A stretch of 64,000 nt of DNA from Pseudomonas sp. SJZ074 (GTDB taxonomy: Bacteria > Pseudomonadota > Gammaproteobacteria > Pseudomonadales > Pseudomonadaceae). Under the pieces are notes generated by a model. The model ran no database searches and was not told where the DNA came from. It was given only the letters and a program-made list of their open reading frames with translations. The DNA lies in assembly GCF_007828215.1 (NCBI RefSeq), contig NZ_VIUE01000018.1, positions 59,617 to 123,616 of the forward strand, read 5' to 3'. Of the stretch, positions 9,543 to 19,582 are shown piece by piece. How positions within the stretch are numbered: position 1 is the stretch's first letter; each line of letters opens with the position of its first letter. The translations under genes and the position numbers were made by a program.

Positions 9543-11008
9543 AGCGTAAAACCTTGCGTACCCGGTTGAGCCTGGTGCTGCTGGCCATGAGCCTCGCGGG
9601 CTGTGCCAGCTACAGCGGCCTGAAAACCGAAGGCGTCAGCCTTGAGGCCCAGAACCTCAAGGCTGGACAATCCCTCAATGGCGTCAAGCTGTCGCCGGCG
9701 TCATGGCCGAAAAGCGACTGGTGGTCCAGCCTGGGCGATCCGCAACTCGACGGCCTGATCCGTGAAGCCCTGCGCGACAGCCCGGACATGCAGATCGCCA
9801 GTGCCCGGGTGCATCAGGCCAGTGCCGCCGCCTATGCCGCCAACGCCGCGCGCATGCCGACCCTGGATGCCAGCGGCAGCGTCAGCCGTTCGCGACTGGC
9901 CCGTGACCAGGACCCGGCGGGGCAGGGCGGGGCGTACAGCACCCTGCGTTCGCTGAGCGTGGATTTCAATTACAACTTCGACCTCTGGGGCGGCCAGCGG
10001 GCGGCCTGGGAGTCTGCACTGGGCCAGGCCCGTGCGGCGGAAATCGACCGCCAGGCCGCGCAATTGACCTTGGCTGCCGATGTGGCCCGGGCCTACAGCG
10101 ACCTGGGGCAAGCGCACATCATTCATGACCTGGCGGTTGAAGACCTCAAGCGCACCCGGCAGATGCTCGACCTGAGCAAGCGTCGTCTGACTGCCGGGAT
10201 TGACAGCGAATACCAGTTCCAACAGACCGAAAGCCTGGAAGCCAGCGCGAGCGCGACGCTGATCGACACGGAAAAACGCCTGCAAAGCGCCAAGATCGCC
10301 TTGGCGGTGCTGTTGGGCAAGGGCCCGGATCGCGGCAATGAAATCGCCCGGCCCAACGTACTGCAAGCCAGTGCCGTCGCGTTGCCGTCGAACCTGCCGG
10401 CCGAATTGCTGGGGCGCCGCCCGGACCTGGTGGCGGCACGCTGGCGAGTCGAGGCGGCGAGCAAGAGCATCGAAGCCGGCAAGACCAACTTCTACCCCAA
10501 CCTCAACCTGAGCGCGGCGGCGGGCGTGCAGTCCTTGTTGGGTGACGCGATGTTCGGGTCGGCCAGCCGCTTCTTCAACGTGGCGCCGACGGTGTCATTG
10601 CCGATTTTCGACGGCGGACGCCTGCGGGCGGACCTGGATGCCCGGGATGCCGACTATGACCTGGCGGTGGCGCAATACAACAAGAGCCTGGTCACGGCCC
10701 TTGGGGATGTCAGCGACACCATCAACCAATTGCGCGATATCTCCCGGCAGATCGGTGCCCAGCAGCACGCCACCGATATTGCCCAGAGTTCCTACGACAC
10801 TGTGGTCCAGCGCTACGGCTCGGGCATCGGCAATTACCTGGACGTGCTGAGCATCGAGCAGCAACTGCTCCAGGCCCAGCGCCAACTGGCGACCCTGAAC
10901 GCCGAGCAGATCGATTTGTCGATCCAATTGATGCAGGCCCTGGGCGGCGGTTTCGAGACCGACACCCTGGCTTCGGCCGCGGCGGTTTCCGCCGCGCCGC
11001 ATAACTGA
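9539..11008 (+). CDS. Outer-membrane efflux lipoprotein, NodT/OprM family
   Basis: A 489-residue TolC-like outer-membrane factor. The signal sequence ends in the lipobox LAGC, so it is lipid-anchored. Two OEP repeats follow, with the motifs LRRPDLVAARWR-like (here RRPDLVAARWRVEAA) and PNLNLSAAAGVQ characteristic of the NodT subfamily. It supplies the outer-membrane channel of the tripartite pump formed with the next two genes. Confidence 0.93.
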   Translation: MKRKTLRTRLSLVLLAMSLAGCASYSGLKTEGVSLEAQNLKAGQSLNGVKLSPASWPKSDWWSSLGDPQLDGLIREALRDSPDMQIASARVHQASAAAYAANAARMPTLDASGSVSRSRLARDQDPAGQGGAYSTLRSLSVDFNYNFDLWGGQRAAWESALGQARAAEIDRQAAQLTLAADVARAYSDLGQAHIIHDLAVEDLKRTRQMLDLSKRRLTAGIDSEYQFQQTESLEASASATLIDTEKRLQSAKIALAVLLGKGPDRGNEIARPNVLQASAVALPSNLPAELLGRRPDLVAARWRVEAASKSIEAGKTNFYPNLNLSAAAGVQSLLGDAMFGSASRFFNVAPTVSLPIFDGGRLRADLDARDADYDLAVAQYNKSLVTALGDVSDTINQLRDISRQIGAQQHATDIAQSSYDTVVQRYGSGIGNYLDVLSIEQQLLQAQRQLATLNAEQIDLSIQLMQALGGGFETDTLASAAAVSAAPHN

Positions 11009-11023
11009 TTCGAGGTATTTGTC

Positions 11024-12223
11024 ATGGCCACCGCAGAAAATACTCAAGCGCCCGAAAACCAACAGGACAACAACCCACGCAAGCGCAAGGTGATGCTGCT
11101 GGCGCTGGCGGTGATCGTCATTCTCGCCGGCCTGGGTGTCTGGGCCTGGCATGAACTGTACGGCCGCTGGAGCGAGAGCACCGACGATGCCTATGTGAAC
11201 GGCAACGTAGTGGAAATCACGCCGCAGGTCACCGGCACCGTGGTGAGCATCGGCGCCGACGATGGCGACCTGGTGCGCGAAGGTCAGGTGCTGGTGCAGT
11301 TCGACCCGAACGACGCCGAGGTCGGCCTGCAAAGTGCCCAGGCCAACCTGGCCCGCACGGTCCGCCAGGTGCGTGGTTTGTACAGCAACGTCGATGGCAT
11401 GCGTGCGCAAGTCAATGCGCAGGAGGCCGAAGTGCAGAAGGCCCAGGAGAATTACAACCGGCGCAAGAACCTGGCAGCCGGCGGGGCGATTTCCAAGGAA
11501 GAACTGTCCCACGCCCGGGATGACCTGACCTCGGCGCAGAACGCCCTCGCCAATGCCCGGCAACAACTCAAGACCTCCAGCGCGCTGGTGGACGACACCG
11601 TGGTCTCGTCCCATCCCGACGTGCAATCGGCCGCCGCGCAATTGCGCCAGGCCTACCTGAACAATGCCCGCAGCACCCTGATCGCGCCGGTCACCGGTTA
11701 CGTCGCCAAGCGCACCGTGCAGTTGGGACAACGGGTGCAACCGGGCACGGCGCTGATGGCGGTGATTCCACTGGATCAGTTGTGGATCGACGCCAACTTC
11801 AAGGAAACCCAGCTGCGTGAGATGCGCATCGGCCAGCCGGTGGAGATCGAAACCGACCTCTACGGCAGCGATGTGAAGTACAGCGGCACCGTCGACAGCC
11901 TCGGCGCGGGGACGGGTAGCGCGTTTGCCTTGCTGCCGGCACAGAACGCCACCGGTAACTGGATCAAGATCGTCCAGCGGGTGCCGGTGCGCATTCATGT
12001 CAATGCCCAGGAACTGGCCAAGCATCCGTTGCGGGTCGGGCTGTCCACCGAGGTCAGCGTCAACCTGCGGGATCAGAGCGGTCCGGTCCTGGCCCAGCAA
12101 CCTCCGCAGAAAGCCTCGTTCAGCACCCAGGTCTACGACCGCCAACTGGCCGATGCCGACGCGATGATCACACGCCTGATCCACGAAAACAGCGCTGCCG
12201 CGAGCAAGACTGCACAGCGCTAG
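11024..12223 (+). CDS. EmrA/HlyD-family membrane-fusion (periplasmic adaptor) protein
   Basis: A 399-residue adaptor with a cytoplasmic N-terminus, one membrane segment (about residues 23-42) and the EmrA signature STDDAYVNGNVVEITPQVTG. A long coiled-coil (about residues 95-205) and a lipoyl/barrel region follow. It links the inner-membrane pump encoded at 12431 with the outer-membrane factor encoded just upstream (15-bp gap). Confidence 0.93.
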   Translation: MATAENTQAPENQQDNNPRKRKVMLLALAVIVILAGLGVWAWHELYGRWSESTDDAYVNGNVVEITPQVTGTVVSIGADDGDLVREGQVLVQFDPNDAEVGLQSAQANLARTVRQVRGLYSNVDGMRAQVNAQEAEVQKAQENYNRRKNLAAGGAISKEELSHARDDLTSAQNALANARQQLKTSSALVDDTVVSSHPDVQSAAAQLRQAYLNNARSTLIAPVTGYVAKRTVQLGQRVQPGTALMAVIPLDQLWIDANFKETQLREMRIGQPVEIETDLYGSDVKYSGTVDSLGAGTGSAFALLPAQNATGNWIKIVQRVPVRIHVNAQELAKHPLRVGLSTEVSVNLRDQSGPVLAQQPPQKASFSTQVYDRQLADADAMITRLIHENSAAASKTAQR

Positions 12224-12286
12224 TCATTCATGGCTTGAGCCTGTGGGAGCTGTGGTGGACACCGGATCCGTGAACACCAAAGTCCA

Positions 12287-12378
12287 GTGTGGGAGCGGGC
12301 TTGCTCGCGAAGACGGCGGCACATTCAATATCAACGTGACAGTTACACCGCTTTCGCGAGCAAGCCCGCTCCCACAGG
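12287..12378. repeat. Inverted REP pair inside the efflux operon
   Basis: Two facing REP cores lie in the 207-bp gap between the adaptor and the MFS pump genes. In RNA they would fold into a long hairpin that could alter the ratio of the two proteins. Confidence 0.9.
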
Positions 12379-12430
12379 TCAGTATGTTGGCCTGGACGAT
12401 CTCATCACCTTCGCTTCCTAGGATTTCGCA

Positions 12431-13960
12431 ATGAGCAATAACGCATCCTTCTCGCCGCCCAGCCTGTTGCTCAGTACCATCGGGCTGTCGCTGGCGACGT
12501 TCATGCAAGTGCTCGACACCACCATTGCCAACGTCGCCTTGCCGACCATTTCCGGCAACCTGGGCGTCAGTTCGGAGCAGGGCACCTGGGTGATCACGTC
12601 GTTCGCGGTGAGTAACGCCATCGCGCTCCCGCTGACCGGCTGGTTGAGCCGCCGGTTTGGCGAGGTGAAGTTGTTTCTGTGGGCAACCATGTTGTTCGTG
12701 CTGGCGTCGTTCCTGTGCGGCATTTCCACGTCGATGCCGGAGTTGATCGGTTTCCGCGTGCTCCAGGGCCTGGTGGCCGGGCCTCTGTATCCGATGACCC
12801 AGACCTTGCTGATTGCCGTGTATCCGCCCGCCAGGCGGGGGATGGCCCTGGCGTTGCTGGCGATGGTCACGGTGGTGGCGCCGATTGCCGGGCCGATCCT
12901 GGGGGGCTGGATCACCGACAGCTACAGCTGGCCGTGGATCTTCTTCATCAACGTGCCCATCGGCGTCTTCGCGGTGATGGTGGTGCGCCAACAGCTCAAG
13001 GCGCGGCCGGTGGTGACCAGCTATCAGCCGATGGACTACGTCGGATTGATCACGCTGATCATCGGCGTCGGCGCGCTCCAGGTGATTCTCGACAAGGGCA
13101 ACGACCTGGATTGGTTCGAGTCGAATTTCATCATTATTGGTGCGTTGATTTCGCTGGTTGCCCTGGCGGTGTTCGTGATCTGGGAAATGACCGACCGTCA
13201 TCCGGTTGTCAATCTGCGCTTGTTCGCTTATCGCAACTTCCGCATCGGTACCATCGTGTTGGTGGGCGGCTATGCTGGGTTCTTCGGCATCAACCTGATC
13301 CTGCCGCAGTGGTTGCAGACCCAGATGGGCTACACCGCCACCTGGGCCGGGCTGGCCGTAGCACCGATCGGCATCCTGCCGGTGTTGATGTCGCCCTTCG
13401 TCGGCAAGTACGCGCATAAATTCGACCTGCGGCTGCTGGCCGGCTTGGCGTTCCTGGCCATCGGCCTGAGCTGTTTCATGCGCGCCGGGTTCACCAACGA
13501 AGTGGACTTCCAGCACATTGCCCTGGTGCAACTGTTCATGGGGATCGGGGTGGCGCTGTTCTTCATGCCGACCCTGAGCATCCTGATGTCCGACCTGCCA
13601 CCGCAGCAGATTGCCGATGGCGCGGGATTGGCGACATTCCTGCGGACCCTGGGGGGCAGCTTTGCCGCGTCCCTGACCACCTGGATCTGGATTCGCCGGG
13701 CGGACCAGCACCATGCCTACCTGAGCGAGAGCATCAACACCTTCGACCCGGCCACCCGCGAGGTGCTCAACCAGCTCGGCGGCGCGACCCCGCCGGCTTA
13801 TGCTCAACTCGACCACATCCTCACCAGCCAGGCCTACATGCTCTCCACCGTGGACTACTTCACGTTGCTGGGCTGGGCGTTCATGGGCCTGATCGTGCTG
13901 GTGTGGCTGGCGAAGCCGCCGTTTGCGGCGAAGGCAGGACCAGCGGCCAGCGGGCACTGA
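12431..13960 (+). CDS. DHA2-family MFS efflux transporter, EmrB-like
   Basis: A 509-residue, 14-helix drug:proton antiporter. The DHA2 motif LDTTIANVALPTI lies in helix 1 and the motif-C segment APIAGPILGGWITDSYSWPWIFFIN marks helix 5 onward (shown here in pieces: APIAGPILGG then YSWPWIFFINVPIG). It is the inner-membrane pump of the tripartite system. Substrates are unknown; family members expel hydrophobic drugs and phenolic acids. Confidence 0.93.
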   Translation: MSNNASFSPPSLLLSTIGLSLATFMQVLDTTIANVALPTISGNLGVSSEQGTWVITSFAVSNAIALPLTGWLSRRFGEVKLFLWATMLFVLASFLCGISTSMPELIGFRVLQGLVAGPLYPMTQTLLIAVYPPARRGMALALLAMVTVVAPIAGPILGGWITDSYSWPWIFFINVPIGVFAVMVVRQQLKARPVVTSYQPMDYVGLITLIIGVGALQVILDKGNDLDWFESNFIIIGALISLVALAVFVIWEMTDRHPVVNLRLFAYRNFRIGTIVLVGGYAGFFGINLILPQWLQTQMGYTATWAGLAVAPIGILPVLMSPFVGKYAHKFDLRLLAGLAFLAIGLSCFMRAGFTNEVDFQHIALVQLFMGIGVALFFMPTLSILMSDLPPQQIADGAGLATFLRTLGGSFAASLTTWIWIRRADQHHAYLSESINTFDPATREVLNQLGGATPPAYAQLDHILTSQAYMLSTVDYFTLLGWAFMGLIVLVWLAKPPFAAKAGPAASGH

Positions 13961-13982
13961 CCGAGCATTGAAAATGAGATCC

Positions 13983-14076
13983 CTGTGGGAGCGGGCTTGC
14001 TCGCGAAGGCGTCGTGACAGTCACTTTTGTGGCGACTGATACACCGCCTTCGCGAGCAAGCCCGCTCCCACAGGGG
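13983..14076. repeat. Inverted REP pair
   Basis: Two facing REP cores lie between the convergent MFS pump gene and lpxH. Confidence 0.9.
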
Positions 14077-14087
14077 CGGCGTATGCT

Positions 14088-14837
14088 TTAAGTACTAGGC
14101 AATGCCAGTTGCGAATTGCCAAACCCAAACGGCGCCAACGCAAACCCCTGTTCATCCACCTGCAACGCCCAACCCTGCTTGTCCCAATCCCCCAGCACGA
14201 TGCGCCGGGCTGCGTGTTCGCCGAGTTGCAGTTTATGGATGGCGGGGCGGTGGGTGTGGCCGTGGATCAGGGTCTTCACGCCATAGTGCTGCATGATCCG
14301 CGGAATTTCTTCGGGGGTGACGTCGACGATGTCGTTGGCTTTCATCCGCACCTGGGTCGTGCTTTCACTGCGCAGCTTGCGCGCCAGCTTCTGGCGACTG
14401 CCCAGCGGCAGGTGTCGCAGGATGAACAGCGTGACCGGGTTGCGCAGCCAGCGCCGCAGCTTCATGTAGCCTTCGTCACGGGTGCAGAGGCTGTCGCCAT
14501 GCATCAGCAGCACCGGTTCGCCATTGAACTGCACGACACTCGGGTCCTTGATCAGGGTGCAGCCGGCCGCTTTGCAGAAGGCTTGCCCCAGCATGAAGTC
14601 GCGATTGCCATGCATCAGGAAAATGTCCGTGCCGCTGTCGCTGAGTTCGCGCAGGGCCTGGCAGATGGAGCGCTGGAACGGCGTCATGGCATCGTCGCCG
14701 ATCCACGCTTCGAAAAAGTCGCCGAGAATGTACAAAGCCTGCGCCGAGCGGGCGCGGGTGGCGAGTAGATCCAGAAACGCCCGGGTGATGTCCGGGCGCT
14801 CCTCTTCCAGATGCAGATCTGAAATCAGTAGGATCAC
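14088..14837 (-). CDS. lpxH: UDP-2,3-diacylglucosamine diphosphatase LpxH
   Basis: A 249-residue calcineurin-like phosphoesterase that hydrolyses UDP-diacylglucosamine to lipid X in lipid A synthesis at the inner membrane. All metal-binding motifs are present: ISDLHL, GDFFEAWIGDD, HGNRDFMLG, HGDSLCTRD and HGHTHRPA. The start overlaps the ppiB stop by four bases (ATGA), so the two are coupled. Confidence 0.95.
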   Translation of the reverse strand: MILLISDLHLEEERPDITRAFLDLLATRARSAQALYILGDFFEAWIGDDAMTPFQRSICQALRELSDSGTDIFLMHGNRDFMLGQAFCKAAGCTLIKDPSVVQFNGEPVLLMHGDSLCTRDEGYMKLRRWLRNPVTLFILRHLPLGSRQKLARKLRSESTTQVRMKANDIVDVTPEEIPRIMQHYGVKTLIHGHTHRPAIHKLQLGEHAARRIVLGDWDKQGWALQVDEQGFALAPFGFGNSQLALPST

Positions 14838-15337
14838 TCAATGATCTCGGCTTTCTCGATGATCACGTCGTCCTTCGGAACGTCCTGGTGGCCCGCCTTG
14901 GAGGTGGTGGCAACGCCTTCGATCTTGTCGACCACGTCCTGGCCTTCGATCACTTCACCGAACACTGCATAACCCCAGCCCTGGGCGGTCTTGGCGGTGT
15001 GGTTGAGGAAGCTGTTGTCGCTGGCATTGATGAAGAACTGGGCCGATGCCGAATGCGGATCCATGGTGCGTGCCATGGCGATGGAGTATTTCTTGTTCGG
15101 CAGGCCGTTGTCGGCTTCGTTCTGAATGCTCGGGCGCTTGTCTTTCTTTTCCTGCATGCCAGGCTCGAAACCACCGCCCTGGATCATGAAGCCCTTGATC
15201 ACCCGGTGGAACACGACGTTCTCGTAGTGACCTTTCTTGACGTACTCAAGGAAGTTCTCAACGGTCTTCGGTGCTTTCTCGGCGTTCAGTGCCAGGACGA
15301 TGTCGCCGTGGTTGGTGGTCAGTTTGACTTTGCTCAT
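14834..15337 (-). CDS. ppiB: Cytoplasmic peptidyl-prolyl cis-trans isomerase B (cyclophilin)
   Basis: A 167-residue cyclophilin that accelerates proline isomerisation during folding. Visible motifs are FHRVIKGFMIQGG, the catalytic Arg segment, and ARTMDPHSASAQFFIN. There is no signal peptide, so it is the cytoplasmic type. I chose the ATG at 15337 (MSKVKLTTNHGD); the open frame upstream has no family similarity. It is followed by lpxH. Confidence 0.94.
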   Translation of the reverse strand: MSKVKLTTNHGDIVLALNAEKAPKTVENFLEYVKKGHYENVVFHRVIKGFMIQGGGFEPGMQEKKDKRPSIQNEADNGLPNKKYSIAMARTMDPHSASAQFFINASDNSFLNHTAKTAQGWGYAVFGEVIEGQDVVDKIEGVATTSKAGHQDVPKDDVIIEKAEIIE

Positions 15338-15585
15338 GATGACTACTCTTTTATGAATTCGTGGGTTTCGGGGCCCGGAAGCCCGCAACCGGTCCGGCTG
15401 CAATCGGCCAGGTTGGGCAGTTTAGCGTGCCAGGCACGAAATTCGAGGCGGTTTTTCATCCGGCGGCCGATTAAATTCAATCGTTTGCCGGCCTGGCCTG
15501 TCAGCGGCTTGACAGCATCGGCTATGATACGGGCTTTGATTTATCAGGCCGCACCCGGCCGCGCACTTGTAAGTTCAAGGATCCT

Positions 15586-17283
15586 ATGAGCAAGCCCACT
15601 GTCGACCCTACCTCGAATTCCAAGACCGGCCCGGCCGTACCGGTCAATTTCCTGCGCCCGATCATCCAGGCGGACCTGGATTCGGGTAAGCACACACAGA
15701 TCGTCACCCGTTTCCCGCCGGAGCCCAACGGCTACCTGCATATCGGCCACGCCAAGTCGATCTGCGTGAACTTCGGTCTGGCCGAGGAGTTCGGTGGCGT
15801 CACGCACCTGCGTTTCGATGACACCAACCCGGCCAAGGAAGACCAGGAATACATCGACGCGATCGAAAGCGACGTCAAGTGGCTGGGTTTCCAATGGTCC
15901 GGTGAAGTGCGCTATGCCTCGCAGTATTTCGACCAATTGCACGACTGGGCGGTCGAGCTGATCAAGGCCGGCAAGGCCTATGTCTGCGACCTGACGCCCG
16001 AGCAGGCCCGGGAATACCGTGGCAGCCTGACCGAGCCGGGCCGCAACAGCCCGTTCCGTGAGCGCAGCGTGGAGGAGAACCTGGACCTGTTCGCCCGCAT
16101 GCGCGCCGGCGAGTTCCCGGACGGCGCACGGGTGCTGCGGGCCAAGATCGACATGGCCTCGCCGAACATGAATCTGCGTGACCCGATCATGTACCGCATC
16201 CGTCACGCCCATCACCACCAGACCGGTGACAAGTGGTGCATCTACCCGAACTATGACTTCACCCATGGTCAGTCGGACGCCATCGAAGGCATCACCCACT
16301 CGATCTGCACCCTGGAGTTCGAAAGCCATCGTCCGTTGTACGAGTGGTTCCTCGAGCACCTGCCGGTGCCGGCCACCCCGCGCCAGTACGAATTCAGCCG
16401 CCTGAACCTGAACTACACCATCACCAGCAAGCGCAAGCTCAAGCAACTGGTGGATGAAAAGCATGTCAACGGCTGGGACGATCCGCGCATGTCGACGCTG
16501 TCGGGCTTCCGCCGTCGTGGCTACACGCCGAAATCGATCCGTAATTTCTGCGAGATGGTCGGCACCAACCGTTCCGACGGCGTGGTGGACTTCGGCATGC
16601 TGGAGTTCAGCATCCGCGAAGATCTGGATCAGAATGCCCCGCGTGCCATGTGCGTGCTGCGTCCGCTGAAAGTCGTCATCACCAATTACCCGGAAGGCCA
16701 GGTCGAGAACCTCGAGCTGCCTTGCCACCCGAAAGAAGACATGGGCGTGCGCGTCCTGCCGTTCGCCCGGGAAATCTACATCGACCGTGAAGACTTCATG
16801 GAAGAGCCGCCAAAAGGCTACAAGCGCCTGGAGCCGGCCGGTGAAGTTCGCTTGCGCGGCAGCTACGTGATCCGTGCCGACGAAGCCATCAAGGACGCTG
16901 ACGGCAATATCGTCGAGCTGCGTTGCTCGTACGATCCCGACACCCTGGGCAAGAACCCGGAGGGTCGCAAGGTCAAGGGTGTGATCCACTGGGTGCCGGC
17001 CGCGGCCAGCGTCGAGTGCGAAGTGCGCCTGTACGATCGCCTGTTCCGTTCGCCGAACCCGGAAAAGGCCGAGGACAGCGCCAGCTTCCTGGACAACATC
17101 AACCCTGACTCCCTGCAAGTACTCACCGGTTGTCGTGCCGAACCCTCGCTGGGCAACGCACAGCCGGAAGACCGTTTCCAGTTCGAGCGCGAAGGTTACT
17201 TCTGCGCGGATATCAAGGACTCGAAACCAGGTAGCCCGGTATTCAACCGTACCGTGACCTTGCGCGATTCCTGGGGTCAGTGA
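15586..17283 (+). CDS. glnS: Glutaminyl-tRNA synthetase
   Basis: A 565-residue class I aminoacyl-tRNA synthetase. The HIGH motif occurs as GYLHIGHAKS, the KMSKS-like loop as TSKRKLKQLV, and the C-terminal anticodon-binding beta-barrels follow. Length is normal. It is followed after 21 bp by cysS; the pair is common in pseudomonads. It diverges from ppiB across a 248-bp region in which I see a possible -10 (TATGAT, near 15523) but no convincing -35. Confidence 0.96.
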   Translation: MSKPTVDPTSNSKTGPAVPVNFLRPIIQADLDSGKHTQIVTRFPPEPNGYLHIGHAKSICVNFGLAEEFGGVTHLRFDDTNPAKEDQEYIDAIESDVKWLGFQWSGEVRYASQYFDQLHDWAVELIKAGKAYVCDLTPEQAREYRGSLTEPGRNSPFRERSVEENLDLFARMRAGEFPDGARVLRAKIDMASPNMNLRDPIMYRIRHAHHHQTGDKWCIYPNYDFTHGQSDAIEGITHSICTLEFESHRPLYEWFLEHLPVPATPRQYEFSRLNLNYTITSKRKLKQLVDEKHVNGWDDPRMSTLSGFRRRGYTPKSIRNFCEMVGTNRSDGVVDFGMLEFSIREDLDQNAPRAMCVLRPLKVVITNYPEGQVENLELPCHPKEDMGVRVLPFAREIYIDREDFMEEPPKGYKRLEPAGEVRLRGSYVIRADEAIKDADGNIVELRCSYDPDTLGKNPEGRKVKGVIHWVPAAASVECEVRLYDRLFRSPNPEKAEDSASFLDNINPDSLQVLTGCRAEPSLGNAQPEDRFQFEREGYFCADIKDSKPGSPVFNRTVTLRDSWGQ

Positions 17284-17304
17284 TCAAGTCTTAAGGGAAA
17301 CCCT

Positions 17305-18687
17305 GTGCTTACGATCTACAACACGCTCACCAAGAGCAAAGAAGTTTTCAAGCCGCTGGATGGCAACAAGGTGCGCATGTACGTGTGCGGCATGACCGTG
17401 TATGACTATTGCCACCTGGGCCACGGCCGCAGCATGGTCGCCTTCGACCTGGTGACCCGCTGGCTGCGTTTCAGCGGTTATGACCTGACGTATGTGCGCA
17501 ACATCACCGACATCGACGACAAGATCATCAACCGCGCCAACGAGAACGGCGAGTCGTTCGAGGCGTTGACCGAGCGCATGATCGCGGCGATGCACGAAGA
17601 CGAGGCGCGCCTCAATATCCTCAAGCCGGATATGGAACCGCGGGCCACCGATCATATCCCCGGCATGCACGCGATGATCCAGACCCTGATCGACAAGGGC
17701 TATGCCTACGCACCGGGCAATGGCGACGTGTACTACCGCGTCGGCAAGTTCATGGGTTACGGCAAGCTGTCGCGCAAGAAGATCGAAGACCTGCGCATCG
17801 GCGCACGGATCGAAGTCGGTGAGTCGAAACAGGACCCGCTGGATTTCGTGCTGTGGAAAGCCGCCAAGCCGGGTGAGCCGAGCTGGGATTCGCCGTGGGG
17901 CAAGGGCCGTCCGGGCTGGCATATCGAGTGCTCGGTGATGTCCACCTGCTGCCTGGGCGAGACCTTCGACATCCATGGTGGCGGCAGTGACCTGGAGTTC
18001 CCGCACCACGAAAACGAGATTGCCCAAAGCGAAGCGGCCACCGGCAAGACTTACGCCAACGCGTGGATGCATTGCGGCATGATCCGGATCAACGGCGAGA
18101 AGATGTCCAAGTCCTTGAACAACTTCTTCACCATCCGCGACGTGCTCGACAAGTACCACCCCGAGGTCGTGCGTTATTTGCTGGTGTCGAGTCACTACCG
18201 CAGCGCCATCAACTACTCTGAAGACAACCTCAAGGACGCCAAGGGCGCCCTGGAGCGTTTCTACCACGCATTGAAAGGCCTGCCGACCGTACCGGCCGCC
18301 GGTGGTGAGGCGTTCGTGGCGCGGTTTACCGAGGTGATGAACGACGACTTCGGTACGCCGGAAGCATGCGCGGTGCTGTTCGAGATGGTGCGCGAGATCA
18401 ACCGCCTGCGTGAGAGCGATCTCAATGCGGCGGCCGGCCTGGCAGCGCGTTTGAAGGAACTGGCCAGCGTCCTGGGCGTGTTGCAGCTCGAGGCGGACGA
18501 CTTCCTCCAGGCCGGTGCCGAAGGCCGTGTGGACGCTGCCGAGGTCGAGGCATTGATCCAGGCGCGCCTGAACGCGCGCGCCAATAAGGACTGGGCCGAA
18601 TCCGACCGCATCCGCGACCAGCTCACCGCCATGGGCGTGGTGCTGGAAGACGGGAAGGGCGGCACGACCTGGCGCTTGGCTGATTAA
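17305..18687 (+). CDS. cysS: Cysteinyl-tRNA synthetase
   Basis: A 460-residue class I synthetase. The zinc/HIGH region reads CGMTVYDYCHLGHGRS and the KMSKS loop reads EKMSKSLNNF. The start codon is GTG (17305) after AAGGGAAACC. It probably shares the glnS transcript. Confidence 0.96.
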   Translation: MLTIYNTLTKSKEVFKPLDGNKVRMYVCGMTVYDYCHLGHGRSMVAFDLVTRWLRFSGYDLTYVRNITDIDDKIINRANENGESFEALTERMIAAMHEDEARLNILKPDMEPRATDHIPGMHAMIQTLIDKGYAYAPGNGDVYYRVGKFMGYGKLSRKKIEDLRIGARIEVGESKQDPLDFVLWKAAKPGEPSWDSPWGKGRPGWHIECSVMSTCCLGETFDIHGGGSDLEFPHHENEIAQSEAATGKTYANAWMHCGMIRINGEKMSKSLNNFFTIRDVLDKYHPEVVRYLLVSSHYRSAINYSEDNLKDAKGALERFYHALKGLPTVPAAGGEAFVARFTEVMNDDFGTPEACAVLFEMVREINRLRESDLNAAAGLAARLKELASVLGVLQLEADDFLQAGAEGRVDAAEVEALIQARLNARANKDWAESDRIRDQLTAMGVVLEDGKGGTTWRLAD

Positions 18688-18756
18688 GGCCGACGGCATT
18701 TTGCAACATCCTGTGGGAAGGGGATGTACTTCGGTGCAGGAGTCACCCCGGAACAA

Positions 18757-18845
18757 TGTGGGAGCGGGTTTGCTCGCGAAGGCGGTGTATCAGTCAAAGT
18801 GATGTTGACTGTCGTGACGCTTTCGCGAGCAAGCCCGCTCCCACA
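18757..18845. repeat. Inverted REP pair
   Basis: Facing REP cores (TGTGGGAGCGGGTTTGCTCGCGA and complement) lie in the 243-bp gap after cysS, which otherwise holds only the upstream region of the next gene. Confidence 0.88.
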
Positions 18846-18930
18846 ATTTTTCGTGTCCAGCCCACCGATCTTTCTTTTATGAGCTAGTACTGTCAGGTCG
18901 ATTCGACGTTCTCTCTGACGGGTACCTTCC

Positions 18931-19386
18931 ATGTTGGCTCATTGGTCTCTCGCGGCAATTCATCTTTTGGCGTTCGCCCTCGGCTTGTGGGCAGTGCTCA
19001 CGCGCGGCACGGCGTTGCGACGCCTGGCCGGTGGTGCGGATGCGGTTCGAAACGTATTGATGGCGGATAACGTGTGGGGCCTGTCGGCCCTGGTCCTGCT
19101 GGTGACCGGAGGGATGCGCGCTTTCGGCGGCTATGAAAAGGGCACGGACTATTACCTGCATCAGCCCCTGTTCCACCTGAAGATGACTTTGCTCCTGCTG
19201 ATCCTGCTGCTTGAGCTCATGCCGATGATCGCCTTGATCAAATGGCGGGTGGCGCTGGGCAAAGAGACGACAATCGATGCTTCAAGGGCCGGCCGCCTGG
19301 CCCGGATCAGCCACATCGAAGCCTTGCTGCTGATGTTGATGGTGATCGCCGCCACTGGCATGGCCCGAGGCGTGAGCTTCGGCTGA
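18931..19386 (+). CDS. DUF2214-family membrane protein
   Basis: A 151-residue protein with four predicted membrane segments (about residues 5-22, 48-66, 85-105 and 125-145). It matches the DUF2214 pattern known from pseudomonads; no function is established for that family. It stands alone with an SD-like TACCTTCC-adjacent leader of ordinary quality. Confidence 0.75.
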   Translation: MLAHWSLAAIHLLAFALGLWAVLTRGTALRRLAGGADAVRNVLMADNVWGLSALVLLVTGGMRAFGGYEKGTDYYLHQPLFHLKMTLLLLILLLELMPMIALIKWRVALGKETTIDASRAGRLARISHIEALLLMLMVIAATGMARGVSFG

Positions 19387-19582
19387 CCAGCACGAACGCT
19401 CGCTTCACCGCCATTAAAACGAAACGTCCGACAGCCATGCTACGAGTCATGGCATTAATATCGGTTTCAAGGGGTGGACGGAAAAGCAGGGGCGGGGTGA
19501 TGCGGGGAAGGCGCGGGCGGCCTGAATCTTTAGCCAGCCATTGCGATGATGCAAACGGGCTGGCTACGGACCGCTGCAAGGC

